From Planctomycetota bacterium (GTDB lineage Bacteria > Planctomycetota > Phycisphaerae > SM23-33), in assembly GCA_022705325.1 (NCBI GenBank), contig JAKJER010000008.1, positions 113,104 through 177,103 of the forward strand: a DNA stretch of 64,000 bases, read 5' to 3'. The position numbers were made by a program, and so were the translations under genes. Positions 39,581-48,694 of this stretch are shown here, in pieces (the first letter of the stretch is position 1; every line of letters begins with the position of its first letter). Under the pieces are notes generated by a model that saw only the letters and a program-made list of their open reading frames with translations, was not told the origin of the DNA and ran no database searches.

Positions 39581-41002
39581 ATGCGAATTGCCCTGATCAA
39601 TCCGACCGCCCGCCGCACCCAGGGGTATCACAAGGTCGGCAGCTTCATCCCGCACCTGGGGCTCCAGGTGCTGGCCCGCGCCGCCGGCAGCGAGCACCAG
39701 GTCGACGTCATCGACGAGATCTTCGGCCAGGACCGCACCGAGTCGCTGCTGAGCGAGGGGCGATACGACCTGGTCGGCCTGACCGCGTACACCAGCGGGG
39801 CCACCCGGGCCTACGAGCTGGCGGGCTTCTGCCGCTCCCGCGGGCTGCCCGTCGTCATGGGCGGGGCGCACGCCTCCGCCGTGCCCGACGAGGTCGCCCG
39901 CTACGTCGATTCGGTCGCCGTCGGCGAGTGCGATAACCTGTGGACGGACATCCTCGCCGACGCCGCCGCGGGCCGGCTCCAGCCGCGATACGTCGGCGGG
40001 CAACCCGACCTGGCGGGCCTGGGACGGGCCCAGCAGTCGCTCCAGCCCGTCAACGGACGCTACGACGTCGCCTGCCTCCAGACCAGCCGCGGCTGCCCCG
40101 TCGGCTGCGACTTCTGCAGCGTGACCCGCCTGAGCGGGCCCCAGATCCGCCGGCGCCCCATCGACGAGATCATCGAGGAGTGGAACGAGACCCCGCGGAA
40201 GTTCATCTTCGTGGTGGACGACAACTTCTTCGGCGTCGGCCAGGCGCACGCCGAGTGGGCCAAGCAGCTCCTGACCGAGATCATCCGCCGCGGCAAGAAG
40301 CGCCTCTGGTTCAGCCAGACCTCCATCAACATGGGCGGCGACGAGGAGGGGCTCAAGCTCGCCTATCGCGCGGGCTGCCGCGGCATGCTCGTCGGGTTCG
40401 AGACGTTCAACGTCGACAGCCTCCGCGACTACCACAAGGGCCTGAACGTCAAGATGCTCGACCGCTACCAGGAGATGGTCGACGGCTTCCACCGCTGCGG
40501 CATCGCCGTCTTCGGCGGCTTCATCGTCGGCAGCGACCGCGACACCGAGGAGACGGTCGCCGACACCGCACTCCAGGCCGTGCGACTCGGCGTGGACATC
40601 GTCCAGATCACCAACCTCACCCCGCTGCCCGGCACGCGGATGTACGACCGCCTGATGGGCGAGGGACGCATCTTCGCCAGGAACTACCCCGAGGACTGGG
40701 AGCGATACACCTTCGTCGAGACGATCTACAACCCCAACAACGTCTCCGCCCGGCGCCTGGACGAGACGATCTTCGAGCTGCGCCAGGCCGCCGCCGAACC
40801 GGCCTGGGTGTGGAAGCGGACGCTCAAGACGTTCCTCCAGACCCGCTCGCTCACGACCGCGCTGTTCGTCCACGGCATGAACCGCGGCTGGGCCCGCATG
40901 GCCAAGCTCCAGGTCGCCGCCGACGCCGACCGCTTCCGCGACATTCCCCGCTGCCCCCAGCGCAGCGAGAAGATCCGGCGCTCGTTCGCCCTGCGCTCGT
41001 AG
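39581..41002 (+). CDS. B12-binding radical SAM protein
   Basis: 473 aa. The first 130 residues form a cobalamin-binding Rossmann domain (RIALINPTARR, GLTAYTSGATRAYELAGF, VVMGGAHASAVPDE). The radical SAM part has CPVGCDFC, and FVVDDNFFGVGQAHAEW, GCRGMLVGFETFN and GFIVGSDRDTEETV, as in BchE/HpnP-like enzymes. These typically act as methylases or cyclases on lipids, pigments or antibiotics. ATG 39581 is chosen as it starts the domain, although GAGAG is very close; a TTG at 39563 is an alternative. It stands alone, convergent with the FGE-like genes. Substrate unknown. Confidence 0.9.
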   Translation: MRIALINPTARRTQGYHKVGSFIPHLGLQVLARAAGSEHQVDVIDEIFGQDRTESLLSEGRYDLVGLTAYTSGATRAYELAGFCRSRGLPVVMGGAHASAVPDEVARYVDSVAVGECDNLWTDILADAAAGRLQPRYVGGQPDLAGLGRAQQSLQPVNGRYDVACLQTSRGCPVGCDFCSVTRLSGPQIRRRPIDEIIEEWNETPRKFIFVVDDNFFGVGQAHAEWAKQLLTEIIRRGKKRLWFSQTSINMGGDEEGLKLAYRAGCRGMLVGFETFNVDSLRDYHKGLNVKMLDRYQEMVDGFHRCGIAVFGGFIVGSDRDTEETVADTALQAVRLGVDIVQITNLTPLPGTRMYDRLMGEGRIFARNYPEDWERYTFVETIYNPNNVSARRLDETIFELRQAAAEPAWVWKRTLKTFLQTRSLTTALFVHGMNRGWARMAKLQVAADADRFRDIPRCPQRSEKIRRSFALRS

Positions 41003-41026
41003 CGGGCTTCCCCGTCCGGGCGGCCT

Positions 41027-44000
41027 CTACTCCGGCAGGCGCCAGACCGTCACCGTGCCGTCTTCCGCGCCGGTTATCGCCCGGCGTCCGTCCGGAAAGA
41101 CCGCCACGGCGGGGCTGCCCGACTTCCCGCTCATCGTCGCCACGGTTCTGAGGTCCGGTGAACTCAGGACGCGGAACCGGCCCAAGTGGGACCACAGGAC
41201 CACCCGCTTTCCGTCGGGCAGGAACGTGGCGTAGGGCGTTTCCTCCAGGCCCGTCCGCAGAAACCGCAACTCCGTCCAGTACCTGGCGTCGTAGAAGATC
41301 AGTTTGCCCAGCCTGGGTCCCCCCGCGGAACTCTCGCTTGTGGCCGCGGCAAGATACCGGGAATCGGGAGAGAACTCCACGCGCATGACAAACCAGTTGG
41401 ACGCGGGAAGCACCCGCGCCAGCTTCCTGCTGCTCATGTCGATTATCGCGCACCGCGCCCCGCCCCCGCCGGCCAGCCAACGCCCGTCCCGCGAGAAGTC
41501 CACCCACTGGATGTCCCCGCTCTGGGCGTCGATGACCTCCAGGGGCTTGTAGTCCGGCGCCCCCCACAGCCGGACCTTGCCGCCGTAGTCGCCCGAGGCC
41601 AGAAGCTTGCCGTCATGCGAGTACGCCACGCCGCTGCTGCGGGCCTGGAGCTGCGCCACGCGCTTGCCCGTGGCCGGGTCCCACACGATGACGTCCTCGT
41701 CGCGTCCGGCGGAGGCCAGGTGCCCGCCGTCGGGCGAAAAGGCCACCCCTTCTATTCCCTTCCGGTGGCCTTCGAGCATGTGCAGGCGTTTCCAACTGGC
41801 CGCGTCCCAGATCATCACGCGCCCATCCCCACCCCCCGTGGCCAGCAACCGGCCGTCCCGCGAAACCGCCACGGCCGAAACGCCGCCCGAGTGCCCGGTA
41901 GAACGCACAGAGCCCGTTACGGACCCGTCTGAGGCGTCCACCACGACGCGGAACCCTTCCTGGTAGCAGTTGTATCCGGGATTGGTCCGACGAACGGCCG
42001 ACCGGCACATGCTTGGGCCGACCATGTGCCAACACCCGCTTCGTAAGACGCGTTTTGTGCCGGAAGTGGGGCCCGTGGGGTCGACAGTCTTCCCACCTGC
42101 CTCTCCGGCAGGCAGCTTTGCGTACGATTCCGCGTACCAGTCACTGCACCATTCCCATACATTCCCGTGCATATCGTATAACCCGAACGGATTGGGCTTG
42201 AAGGAACCCACCGGTGCGGTGCGGTCATGCCCATCGGAATGGGCCGCGTCCTTCTTGCCTCTCCATGGGAACGTGCAACTTCGATCGCAGTAATTGCCAA
42301 ACTGGTGAAGGTCGGCACCGTCATCCCCGAACGAAAAACGCGTCGTTGTCCCCGCTCGGCAAGCATATTCCCATTCGGCCTCCGTGGGGAGGCGGACGGT
42401 CTTGCCTGTCTTGGCGGACATCTCCTTGCAGAACTTCACCGCGTCCTGCCACGAGAGGTTCTCCACTGGCCTGTCGCGGCCTTTGAATTCGCTGGGGTTC
42501 TTCCCCATCATTGCCTCATACTGCGCCTGCGTCACTTCGTATACGCCCATGTAGAACGGCTTGCTGATGGTCACTTCGTGCTGAGGCTTCTCGTCGTCGC
42601 AGGCGTCCTTGTCGCTGTCCGGGCTGCCCATCAGAAACTTGCCCGGCGGGATCAGGACGAGTTTCATCGTCACGTCCTTGCCCAGGTCGAGGGTCAGCGT
42701 GCGCTCGTCCGGGAGGGGCGCCACGATGCGGAAGCCATGATCGTTGACGGGAACATCGGGGGCGACCCTGTGGCGGCACGCCGATCTGCAACTCCTTTCG
42801 CCGTTGTAGAAGGACCCGCTGCGGAGGACGCGGGTCTCACCCGTCAAAGGCCCCGTGGGGTCCGTGACGTTTGCCCCCGTGGCATAGTACTTGGGGTCGT
42901 ACCAGTCACCGCACCATTCCCACATGTTTCCGTGCATGTCGTACAGGCCCCAGGGGTTCGGGGCCTTGGTGGCTACCCGGTGCCCATACCTCTCGCCCAC
43001 GTTCCTGGCGTTCCTGTCGTACCACGCGTAGGCTCCAACCTCTGAGTCATTGCCGAAGGAGTACCGAGTCGCTGTCCCCGCACGGCACGCATACTCCCAT
43101 TCGGCCTCCGTGGGCAAGCGGAACACCCTGCCCGTTCTCCGAGACAACGCGGAACAGAACGCAATCGCGCCAGGGAACGTGATATAGCCCGCGGGATTCT
43201 CGTTGCCCTCTCTGGTGTATTCCCGGCCTTTCCACGGTTCTGTTTCCATCACGGCTTTCCACTGGGCCTGCGTGACCTCCGTCACGCCCATGTAGAAAGG
43301 GCTGCTGATCGTCACTTCGTGCTGCGGCGTTTCGCGGCCGTCCCCATCCTGGTCCTTGTCTTCCTTGGGCGATCCCATCAGGAACTTGCCCGCCGGGATC
43401 AGGACGAGCTTCATCGTCACGCCCTTGCCCAGGTCCAGCGTCAGCGTCTTGGACGAGTCGGGGACCGGCGAGGCCTGCGTGGGCGGCGGGCGGTAGTGCG
43501 ACGACCAGCGCAGAGTCGGCGGACGCACGTAGCCTTTGCCCAGGGCTTTTTCCAGTTTCTCCACCGACAACTGCACCTTCAGGCCCTCGGCATCCTGGCG
43601 GCGATGCAGCGAGGCGTAGCGGCGGTAGCAGTCCAGGGCCCGGCTCAGTGCCGTTGCCTTGCCCTCTGTCGTCGCCGACTGGGCAAGCGACTCATACCAC
43701 CCGCCCAACTCCAGGCACAGGTTCTCGGTGAACGTGGTCGGCGGCTGAACGGTCATGGGCAGGTACGTGCGAAAGGTCTCATCCAGATCCTTGGTCAAGA
43801 GCTTGTTGGCCTGGGCCGGGTCGTTCCGTTCGAGCAGGTGGTACAGGATCAGCCCCCGGCGGGCGGATTCATCGGCAGGGTCCTTCGCCAGACGCGTCTG
43901 GAGCATCTTGAATCGGGCCTCGCGGGCGAGCTGGGCCGAGCGGGCCTGCGCCAGGGCGCGGCGCCGATCAAGGATCTCCTTGACCTGGGTCGACCGCAGG

Positions 44001-44497
44001 GACGTCGCCACGGGCAGCGCGGTCGCCAGCAGTTCATCCGCACGCTCGGGCTTCTGACTGGCGTACGCCTGGGCCCAGTCCAATAAGGCCTGCACGTACC
44101 TTTCTCCGGCCTCGATCTTCTCCTTCCCGCTGCTGAGGCGGAACCGTGCCTCTTCCACCTTCAGGTCGCGGACGATCTTCTCGTCGCTGTCCACGCTTCT
44201 GTTGCGGCGGATCGCTCGTTCGGCCGTATCCAACCCCGCCAGATTGCGGATGCCGTACTGGAACGCCTTGTCCAGCACCAGGGCCTTCAACTCCGGCGAG
44301 TCGCTCAGTCGCTGGCTGGACTCGTACAACTTCTCCGCGAAGGCGGCATCGTCTTCCGTCTCGCGGGTCGCGTCCACTCGCCTGGCTTCGGGTCCGAAGA
44401 TCGCCTCGTAGTCGGCCTTGGCATCCGCCTTGGCCCAGGAAGACATGAACAGAAAAGCCATGCCCCCCAGCAGGATGCCTGCCGCGACTCGTTGCAT
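41027..44497 (-). CDS. Secreted protein with two FGE-sulfatase (SUMF1-like) domains and a WD40 propeller
   Basis: 1156 aa. A signal peptide (1-25) leads to a helical N-terminal domain (about 26-345) shared with the neighbour at 44586-48470 (ADAKADYEAIFG at the start). Two FGE-like domains follow (about 350-580 and 590-815), each with MKLVLIP-GKFLMGSP, TEAEWEYACRAG, LYDMHGN-WEWC and CRSA-R. Only one Cys stands in CRSA-R, so the two-cysteine site of true formylglycine-generating enzymes is not evident. Residues 820-1156 are a seven-blade WD40 propeller (TGHSGGVSAVAVSRDGRLLA). AGAAGGAG precedes the ATG. Binding or scaffold work outside the cell is inferred. Confidence 0.85.
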   Translation of the reverse strand: MQRVAAGILLGGMAFLFMSSWAKADAKADYEAIFGPEARRVDATRETEDDAAFAEKLYESSQRLSDSPELKALVLDKAFQYGIRNLAGLDTAERAIRRNRSVDSDEKIVRDLKVEEARFRLSSGKEKIEAGERYVQALLDWAQAYASQKPERADELLATALPVATSLRSTQVKEILDRRRALAQARSAQLAREARFKMLQTRLAKDPADESARRGLILYHLLERNDPAQANKLLTKDLDETFRTYLPMTVQPPTTFTENLCLELGGWYESLAQSATTEGKATALSRALDCYRRYASLHRRQDAEGLKVQLSVEKLEKALGKGYVRPPTLRWSSHYRPPPTQASPVPDSSKTLTLDLGKGVTMKLVLIPAGKFLMGSPKEDKDQDGDGRETPQHEVTISSPFYMGVTEVTQAQWKAVMETEPWKGREYTREGNENPAGYITFPGAIAFCSALSRRTGRVFRLPTEAEWEYACRAGTATRYSFGNDSEVGAYAWYDRNARNVGERYGHRVATKAPNPWGLYDMHGNMWEWCGDWYDPKYYATGANVTDPTGPLTGETRVLRSGSFYNGERSCRSACRHRVAPDVPVNDHGFRIVAPLPDERTLTLDLGKDVTMKLVLIPPGKFLMGSPDSDKDACDDEKPQHEVTISKPFYMGVYEVTQAQYEAMMGKNPSEFKGRDRPVENLSWQDAVKFCKEMSAKTGKTVRLPTEAEWEYACRAGTTTRFSFGDDGADLHQFGNYCDRSCTFPWRGKKDAAHSDGHDRTAPVGSFKPNPFGLYDMHGNVWEWCSDWYAESYAKLPAGEAGGKTVDPTGPTSGTKRVLRSGCWHMVGPSMCRSAVRRTNPGYNCYQEGFRVVVDASDGSVTGSVRSTGHSGGVSAVAVSRDGRLLATGGGDGRVMIWDAASWKRLHMLEGHRKGIEGVAFSPDGGHLASAGRDEDVIVWDPATGKRVAQLQARSSGVAYSHDGKLLASGDYGGKVRLWGAPDYKPLEVIDAQSGDIQWVDFSRDGRWLAGGGGARCAIIDMSSRKLARVLPASNWFVMRVEFSPDSRYLAAATSESSAGGPRLGKLIFYDARYWTELRFLRTGLEETPYATFLPDGKRVVLWSHLGRFRVLSSPDLRTVATMSGKSGSPAVAVFPDGRRAITGAEDGTVTVWRLPE

Positions 44498-44585
44498 CTC
44501 CGAACTCCTTCTGAATTCCGTTCCGCAAAAAAGAGGTCTGCCGGATGAATCCGCCGTGGGAGCGCTTCGGTTGCGGGACACTTGT

Positions 44586-47500
44586 CTACTTGTCCTCTTC
44601 CCGCGGAATGTTCCGTATTCGTATGTCTGAGAATACCGTCCCATTCTCATTTGCACTTACGCTTATGGCTCCCTTCACTCGGCACGCATGGTCTTGTTCC
44701 TCCGAGAGTGCCGTTGCGAGCCCTTCCCATTTGGTGCACAATCGGCCATCGACATACACGGCAATACTGGCTTTCTCTCCTTGCGTCAGTACGGTAACCC
44801 GCACCTCATACTGGCGGTTGTTGACGAATGAACCCGGGAATGCAGTTCCAGTCTTCTCGGCCCCTTTACCATCAATGCAATCGATTCCGCTGTATCTCCC
44901 CCAGGCCGTGCTGAGGAGCACGGCAACACGATTGCTCCCGACGGGAATAGAGATTCCAACTGTATCATTGCCTGCGGTGCGTACGAACCTGTACGAAATC
45001 TCATAACTGGCATGTTCGCCTATTCGCAAAGGCAGGAGAAATCGAGTACGCCCCTTGGTTATGATTGAATCTCCCTTGACTTCGATCCCTCCCCTGTAAG
45101 CCGCTTTTGCACCTATTGAAGAGGCTGGAATACTCACCCACTTGTCTTTCGGGAACGCGGGGTTCAACATCTCGGATTCTTCAACCGGGATTACCACCCG
45201 AAAGCCGTCATTGTTGCTCCGGCGGGCGTGAGCGACCTTGTGGCGCACGGCCGAGCGGCAGAGGGTGGACTCGATGAACCAACTCCCGCCGCGCACCAGG
45301 CCCTCGGCGCCGGAGTTGGGGCCGCGGGGGTCTTCGGCGCCGGCGGGCGTGTAGCCGGAGTACCAGTCCAGGCACCATTCCCACACGTTCCCGTGCATGT
45401 CGTACAAGCCCCAGGCATTGGGCTTGTAGGAGCCGACCGGGGCTGTTCGATCCTGCCCGTCGGAATGGGCCATGTCCCTCTTGCCGTCCCACGGGCTTGT
45501 GCAGCTTCGGTCGGCGTAATTGCCGTACTGGTGCAAATCGGCGTCGTTATCCCCGAATGAAAAGCGAGTTTCGGTTCCAGCCCGACAGGCATATTCCCAT
45601 TCGGCCTCCGTGGGCAGGCGAACGGTCTTGCCTGTCTTCTGGGACAGTCTCTTGCAGAACTCTGCCGCATCGTTCCATGAGACCATCTCGACGGGCCTTT
45701 GGGCATCCTTGAACTCGCTGCGGTTGGTTCCCATGACCGCTTCATACTGCGCCTGCGTCACTTCATAGATGCCCATGTAGAAAGGCTTGGTGATCCTGAC
45801 CTTGTGCCGAGGCCCTTCAGGCTGGAAACGCCTCCCCGGTTCGTCGTCCGGGCTGCCCATCAGGAACGTCCCCGGCGGGATCAGGGCGAGCTTCATCGTC
45901 ACGTCCTTGCCCAGGTCCAGCGTCAGCGTCTGGCGTTCCTCGATCGAAACCACAACCCGGAACCCATAGAAGCTGCATCGGTAGGGTGGATCGCTGCTAC
46001 GGCGGTTCGCCGAACGGCAGGCCTGCGGATTGCTGTCCCAACTGCCGCCGCGCAAGACACGATCCTTCCCGGTGGCGGGGCCTGGGGGGTCAACATTCGG
46101 GGCCTTGGCGTAGTAGCCTGCATCGTACCTGTCCTCGCACCATTCCCACACGTTTCCATGCATGTCGTACAGACCAAGGGGATTGGCCTTGAGAGTCCCC
46201 ACGGGTCTTGTTGCCCTGGCGCTGGCCCAAACGCCGTCGTAGCTGCACCACCCGACCTGCTTAAGCGCCTCCAGACCGTCACCGCTGCAGTACTGCGTGG
46301 CCGTTCCACCCCGACAGGCGTATTCCCATTCCGCCTCTGTGGGCAGACGGACCGTCTTGCCTGTCAATAGGGACAACTTCCTGCAAAACTCCGTAACGTC
46401 CGGCCAGGAAACCTTCTCAACCGGCCTGTTCGCAGCCTTGAAGTCGCTTGGATTGCTGCCCATGACCGTCTCGTACTGCTCCTGCGTCACCTCGTACACG
46501 CCCATGTAAAACGGTCTGCTGATCGTCACTTCCCGCTGGGGACCCTCACCACCGCGACGATCCTTTTCGTTATCCGGACTGCCCATCAGGAACTTGCCCG
46601 CCGGGATCAGGGCGAGCTTCATCGTCACGCCCTTGCCCAGGTCGAGCGTCATTGTCTTGTGTTCATCAAGCGACAGTACAATGCGGAAGCCGTAATCAGC
46701 GTATCGCCCATCGTCGCTGCGGCTGCCGCGGCTTGCCGATCGGCAGCAGCCGCCGTATGAGGTGAAGAAGGACCCGCCCCTCAAGACCCGCGCCGTCCCG
46801 GATGACGGGCCTGCAGGGTCTGTTGTGTCCTTGCCGTTCGAGTAGTACTTCCCATCGTGGCGGTCCGAGCACCACTCCCACAAATTGCCGTGCATGTCAT
46901 ACAGGCCCCAGGCGTTGGGCTTCTTTCCGGCTACGGGACGGGCGTACTTCTCGCCGGCAGGCATGGCGTTCCCGTGGTGCCAGGCGTAGTCGCCCAGACT
47001 TGACTCGTCGTCGCCGAAGCAGAACCGCGTGGTCGTGCCGGCGCGGCAGGCATATTCCCACTCGGCTTCGGTCGGCAGGCGAAACCGTCTGCCCGTGGAT
47101 CGAGACAACTTCTCGCAGAACGCCGTCGCGTCATCCCAGTTCAGGTGGTTGGCGGCGTGGTCATCGCCTTCCTTCACGCAGGGTCGGCCCTTCCACGGCT
47201 CGGTGCCCATGACAGCCTTCCACTGGCCCTGAGTGACCTCCGTGGCGCCCAGGTATAACGGCTTGCTGATCGTCACTTCGTGCTGGGGCTTCTCATCGTC
47301 ACGGGCATCCTTGTCGCTGTCCGGGCTGCCCATCAGGAACTTGCCCGCCGGGACCAGGACGAGTTTCATTGTCACGCCCTTGCTGAACTGCAACAGTAGT
47401 GCCTTGGGGGGACCGCCTTGCGTCGGACTGGCGGAGCCCGCGGGGGTCGCAGAAGACGTGCTCGGCAGGGTTGGCGGGGAGACGTATCCCTTGCCCAGCG

Positions 47501-48470
47501 CCTTCTCGATGTTCGCCAGCGACAGGCGCACCTTCAAAGCCGGCGCATCTTGGCGGCTGTGGAGTCTGAGATACTGGCGAAAGCAGTCGATGGCCCGACT
47601 GAAGGCGGTGCGCCTGCCGTCGGCCGTCGCGGTCTTGGCGAGTTCCTCGTACCACCCGCCCAACTCCAGGCATACGCCCTCCGACAGCGAGCCAAGGGGC
47701 TTGAGCGTCAGGGGCACGTACGTGCGGAGCGATTCGTCCAAGTCGGCGGCCACCAACTTGGCCGCCTCGTCGGGCAGGTTGCGGTCGAGCAAATAGTGCA
47801 GGAGGAGATTCCGGCGGGCGGAGGCGCTCTTTGGGTTTTCCTTGAAGCGTGCCTGCAACTCCGCCAGGCGGGCCTCGCGCGTCCGCGCGGCCTCCATCTG
47901 TTCCGCCATGCGGCGGCGAGTCGCGATGATCTCGGTTGCCCGGGGCGAGCGTACGTACTGGGCCACCGGCAAGGCGGTCAGGTACAGCTTGTCCGCCTCG
48001 GCGGCGTTGCCCCGCGCCGCCTCGGCGTCGGCACGGCCCACCAACAGTTCCACGTAGGCCGTCCCGGCCTCGATCTTCGCCCGTCCGCTGCTGAGACGAA
48101 ACCGCGATTCATACAGCTCCACTCGAAGGGCGGCCAGTTCTTCGGTACTCTTCCTGTTCGCGCGGTAACGGCCCATCTCGTGCAGCGCCGCTTCGGCCGT
48201 CTCCAGGCCCCCGGGCCCCACGACCCCGTACCGAAACGCCTTCTCCAGGACCAGGTTCCGCAGGTCAGGCGAATCGTCCAGCCGCCGGGCCGACGACAGC
48301 AGCTTGGCGGCGAACGCCGCATCGTCCTCCGCGCCGCGAGTGGCCTCGACCCGTTTGGCCTCTTCGCCGAAGATCGCCTCGTAGTCGGCCTTCGCGTCGG
48401 CCTTGGCTGGTGCGGAGAAGATCAAGACGACAAATCCCACCGCCAACCACCTGTCGCGCAGTCCGGTCAT
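44586..48470 (-). CDS. Secreted protein with three FGE-sulfatase (SUMF1-like) domains
   Basis: 1294 aa and a paralogue of the next gene. The signal peptide ends near AKADAKADYE. The shared helical domain runs to about 370. Three FGE-like domains follow, starting near 385, 640 and 880, each with KFLMGSP or TFLMGSP, RLPTEAEWEYAC, LYDMHGN-WEWC and RGGS or RSGS. The final 190 residues are another domain, perhaps a beta-sandwich (SIPASSIGAKAAYRGGIEVK, later VYVDGRLCTKWEG), encoded by DNA clearly lower in G+C than the rest, which hints at a later addition. It has an extra domain and lacks the WD40 part of its paralogue. The two genes are 88 bp apart on the same strand and probably co-transcribed. 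Confidence 0.85.
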   Translation of the reverse strand: MTGLRDRWLAVGFVVLIFSAPAKADAKADYEAIFGEEAKRVEATRGAEDDAAFAAKLLSSARRLDDSPDLRNLVLEKAFRYGVVGPGGLETAEAALHEMGRYRANRKSTEELAALRVELYESRFRLSSGRAKIEAGTAYVELLVGRADAEAARGNAAEADKLYLTALPVAQYVRSPRATEIIATRRRMAEQMEAARTREARLAELQARFKENPKSASARRNLLLHYLLDRNLPDEAAKLVAADLDESLRTYVPLTLKPLGSLSEGVCLELGGWYEELAKTATADGRRTAFSRAIDCFRQYLRLHSRQDAPALKVRLSLANIEKALGKGYVSPPTLPSTSSATPAGSASPTQGGPPKALLLQFSKGVTMKLVLVPAGKFLMGSPDSDKDARDDEKPQHEVTISKPLYLGATEVTQGQWKAVMGTEPWKGRPCVKEGDDHAANHLNWDDATAFCEKLSRSTGRRFRLPTEAEWEYACRAGTTTRFCFGDDESSLGDYAWHHGNAMPAGEKYARPVAGKKPNAWGLYDMHGNLWEWCSDRHDGKYYSNGKDTTDPAGPSSGTARVLRGGSFFTSYGGCCRSASRGSRSDDGRYADYGFRIVLSLDEHKTMTLDLGKGVTMKLALIPAGKFLMGSPDNEKDRRGGEGPQREVTISRPFYMGVYEVTQEQYETVMGSNPSDFKAANRPVEKVSWPDVTEFCRKLSLLTGKTVRLPTEAEWEYACRGGTATQYCSGDGLEALKQVGWCSYDGVWASARATRPVGTLKANPLGLYDMHGNVWEWCEDRYDAGYYAKAPNVDPPGPATGKDRVLRGGSWDSNPQACRSANRRSSDPPYRCSFYGFRVVVSIEERQTLTLDLGKDVTMKLALIPPGTFLMGSPDDEPGRRFQPEGPRHKVRITKPFYMGIYEVTQAQYEAVMGTNRSEFKDAQRPVEMVSWNDAAEFCKRLSQKTGKTVRLPTEAEWEYACRAGTETRFSFGDNDADLHQYGNYADRSCTSPWDGKRDMAHSDGQDRTAPVGSYKPNAWGLYDMHGNVWEWCLDWYSGYTPAGAEDPRGPNSGAEGLVRGGSWFIESTLCRSAVRHKVAHARRSNNDGFRVVIPVEESEMLNPAFPKDKWVSIPASSIGAKAAYRGGIEVKGDSIITKGRTRFLLPLRIGEHASYEISYRFVRTAGNDTVGISIPVGSNRVAVLLSTAWGRYSGIDCIDGKGAEKTGTAFPGSFVNNRQYEVRVTVLTQGEKASIAVYVDGRLCTKWEGLATALSEEQDHACRVKGAISVSANENGTVFSDIRIRNIPREEDK

Positions 48471-48631
48471 CGCCACGCCCTTTCCTCTGCCTGAACCTGA
48501 TGAGACCCCGGGCAGGCCCGCAATATACCCCACCGCCAAGGCCGATGAAACCTCTGTTCCCGCCGCCTTGGAGCCGCGATGCACGCGTTCGAAAGGACTG
48601 ACGCCTTGGCAATCCTCCTTCTGCCGGCGTT

Positions 48632-48694
48632 GTGACCTCTACTTCTTCTTTGTGATCTTCGTGGCCTTCTGCCGGCCGGCAGGTCTCTGCAGCG
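48632..48694. repeat. Oligomer array (CTTCTTTGTGATCTTCGTGG type) after the ThuA-DUF1080 gene
   Basis: CTTCTTCTTTGTGATCTTCGTGGCCTTCTGCCGGCCGGCAGG lies just beyond the stop codon. The CTTTGTGNNCTTNGTGG oligomer is the same kind as at 37900-37930 and 54027-54060. CTGCCGGCCGGCAG is a perfect palindrome within it. Confidence 0.6.

Noticed and set aside
39554..40873. 439-codon minus-strand frame opposite the B12 radical SAM gene
   Set aside because: Shadow; the plus strand has the radical SAM cysteines and B12 domain.
41027..48470. Calling the SUMF1-like proteins aerobic sulfatase-maturating enzymes
   Set aside because: Only a single Cys stands in the CRSA-R segment, and repeated FGE domains with WD40 or other additions do not fit the maturase. 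The anaerobic maturase at 25668 is the better candidate.
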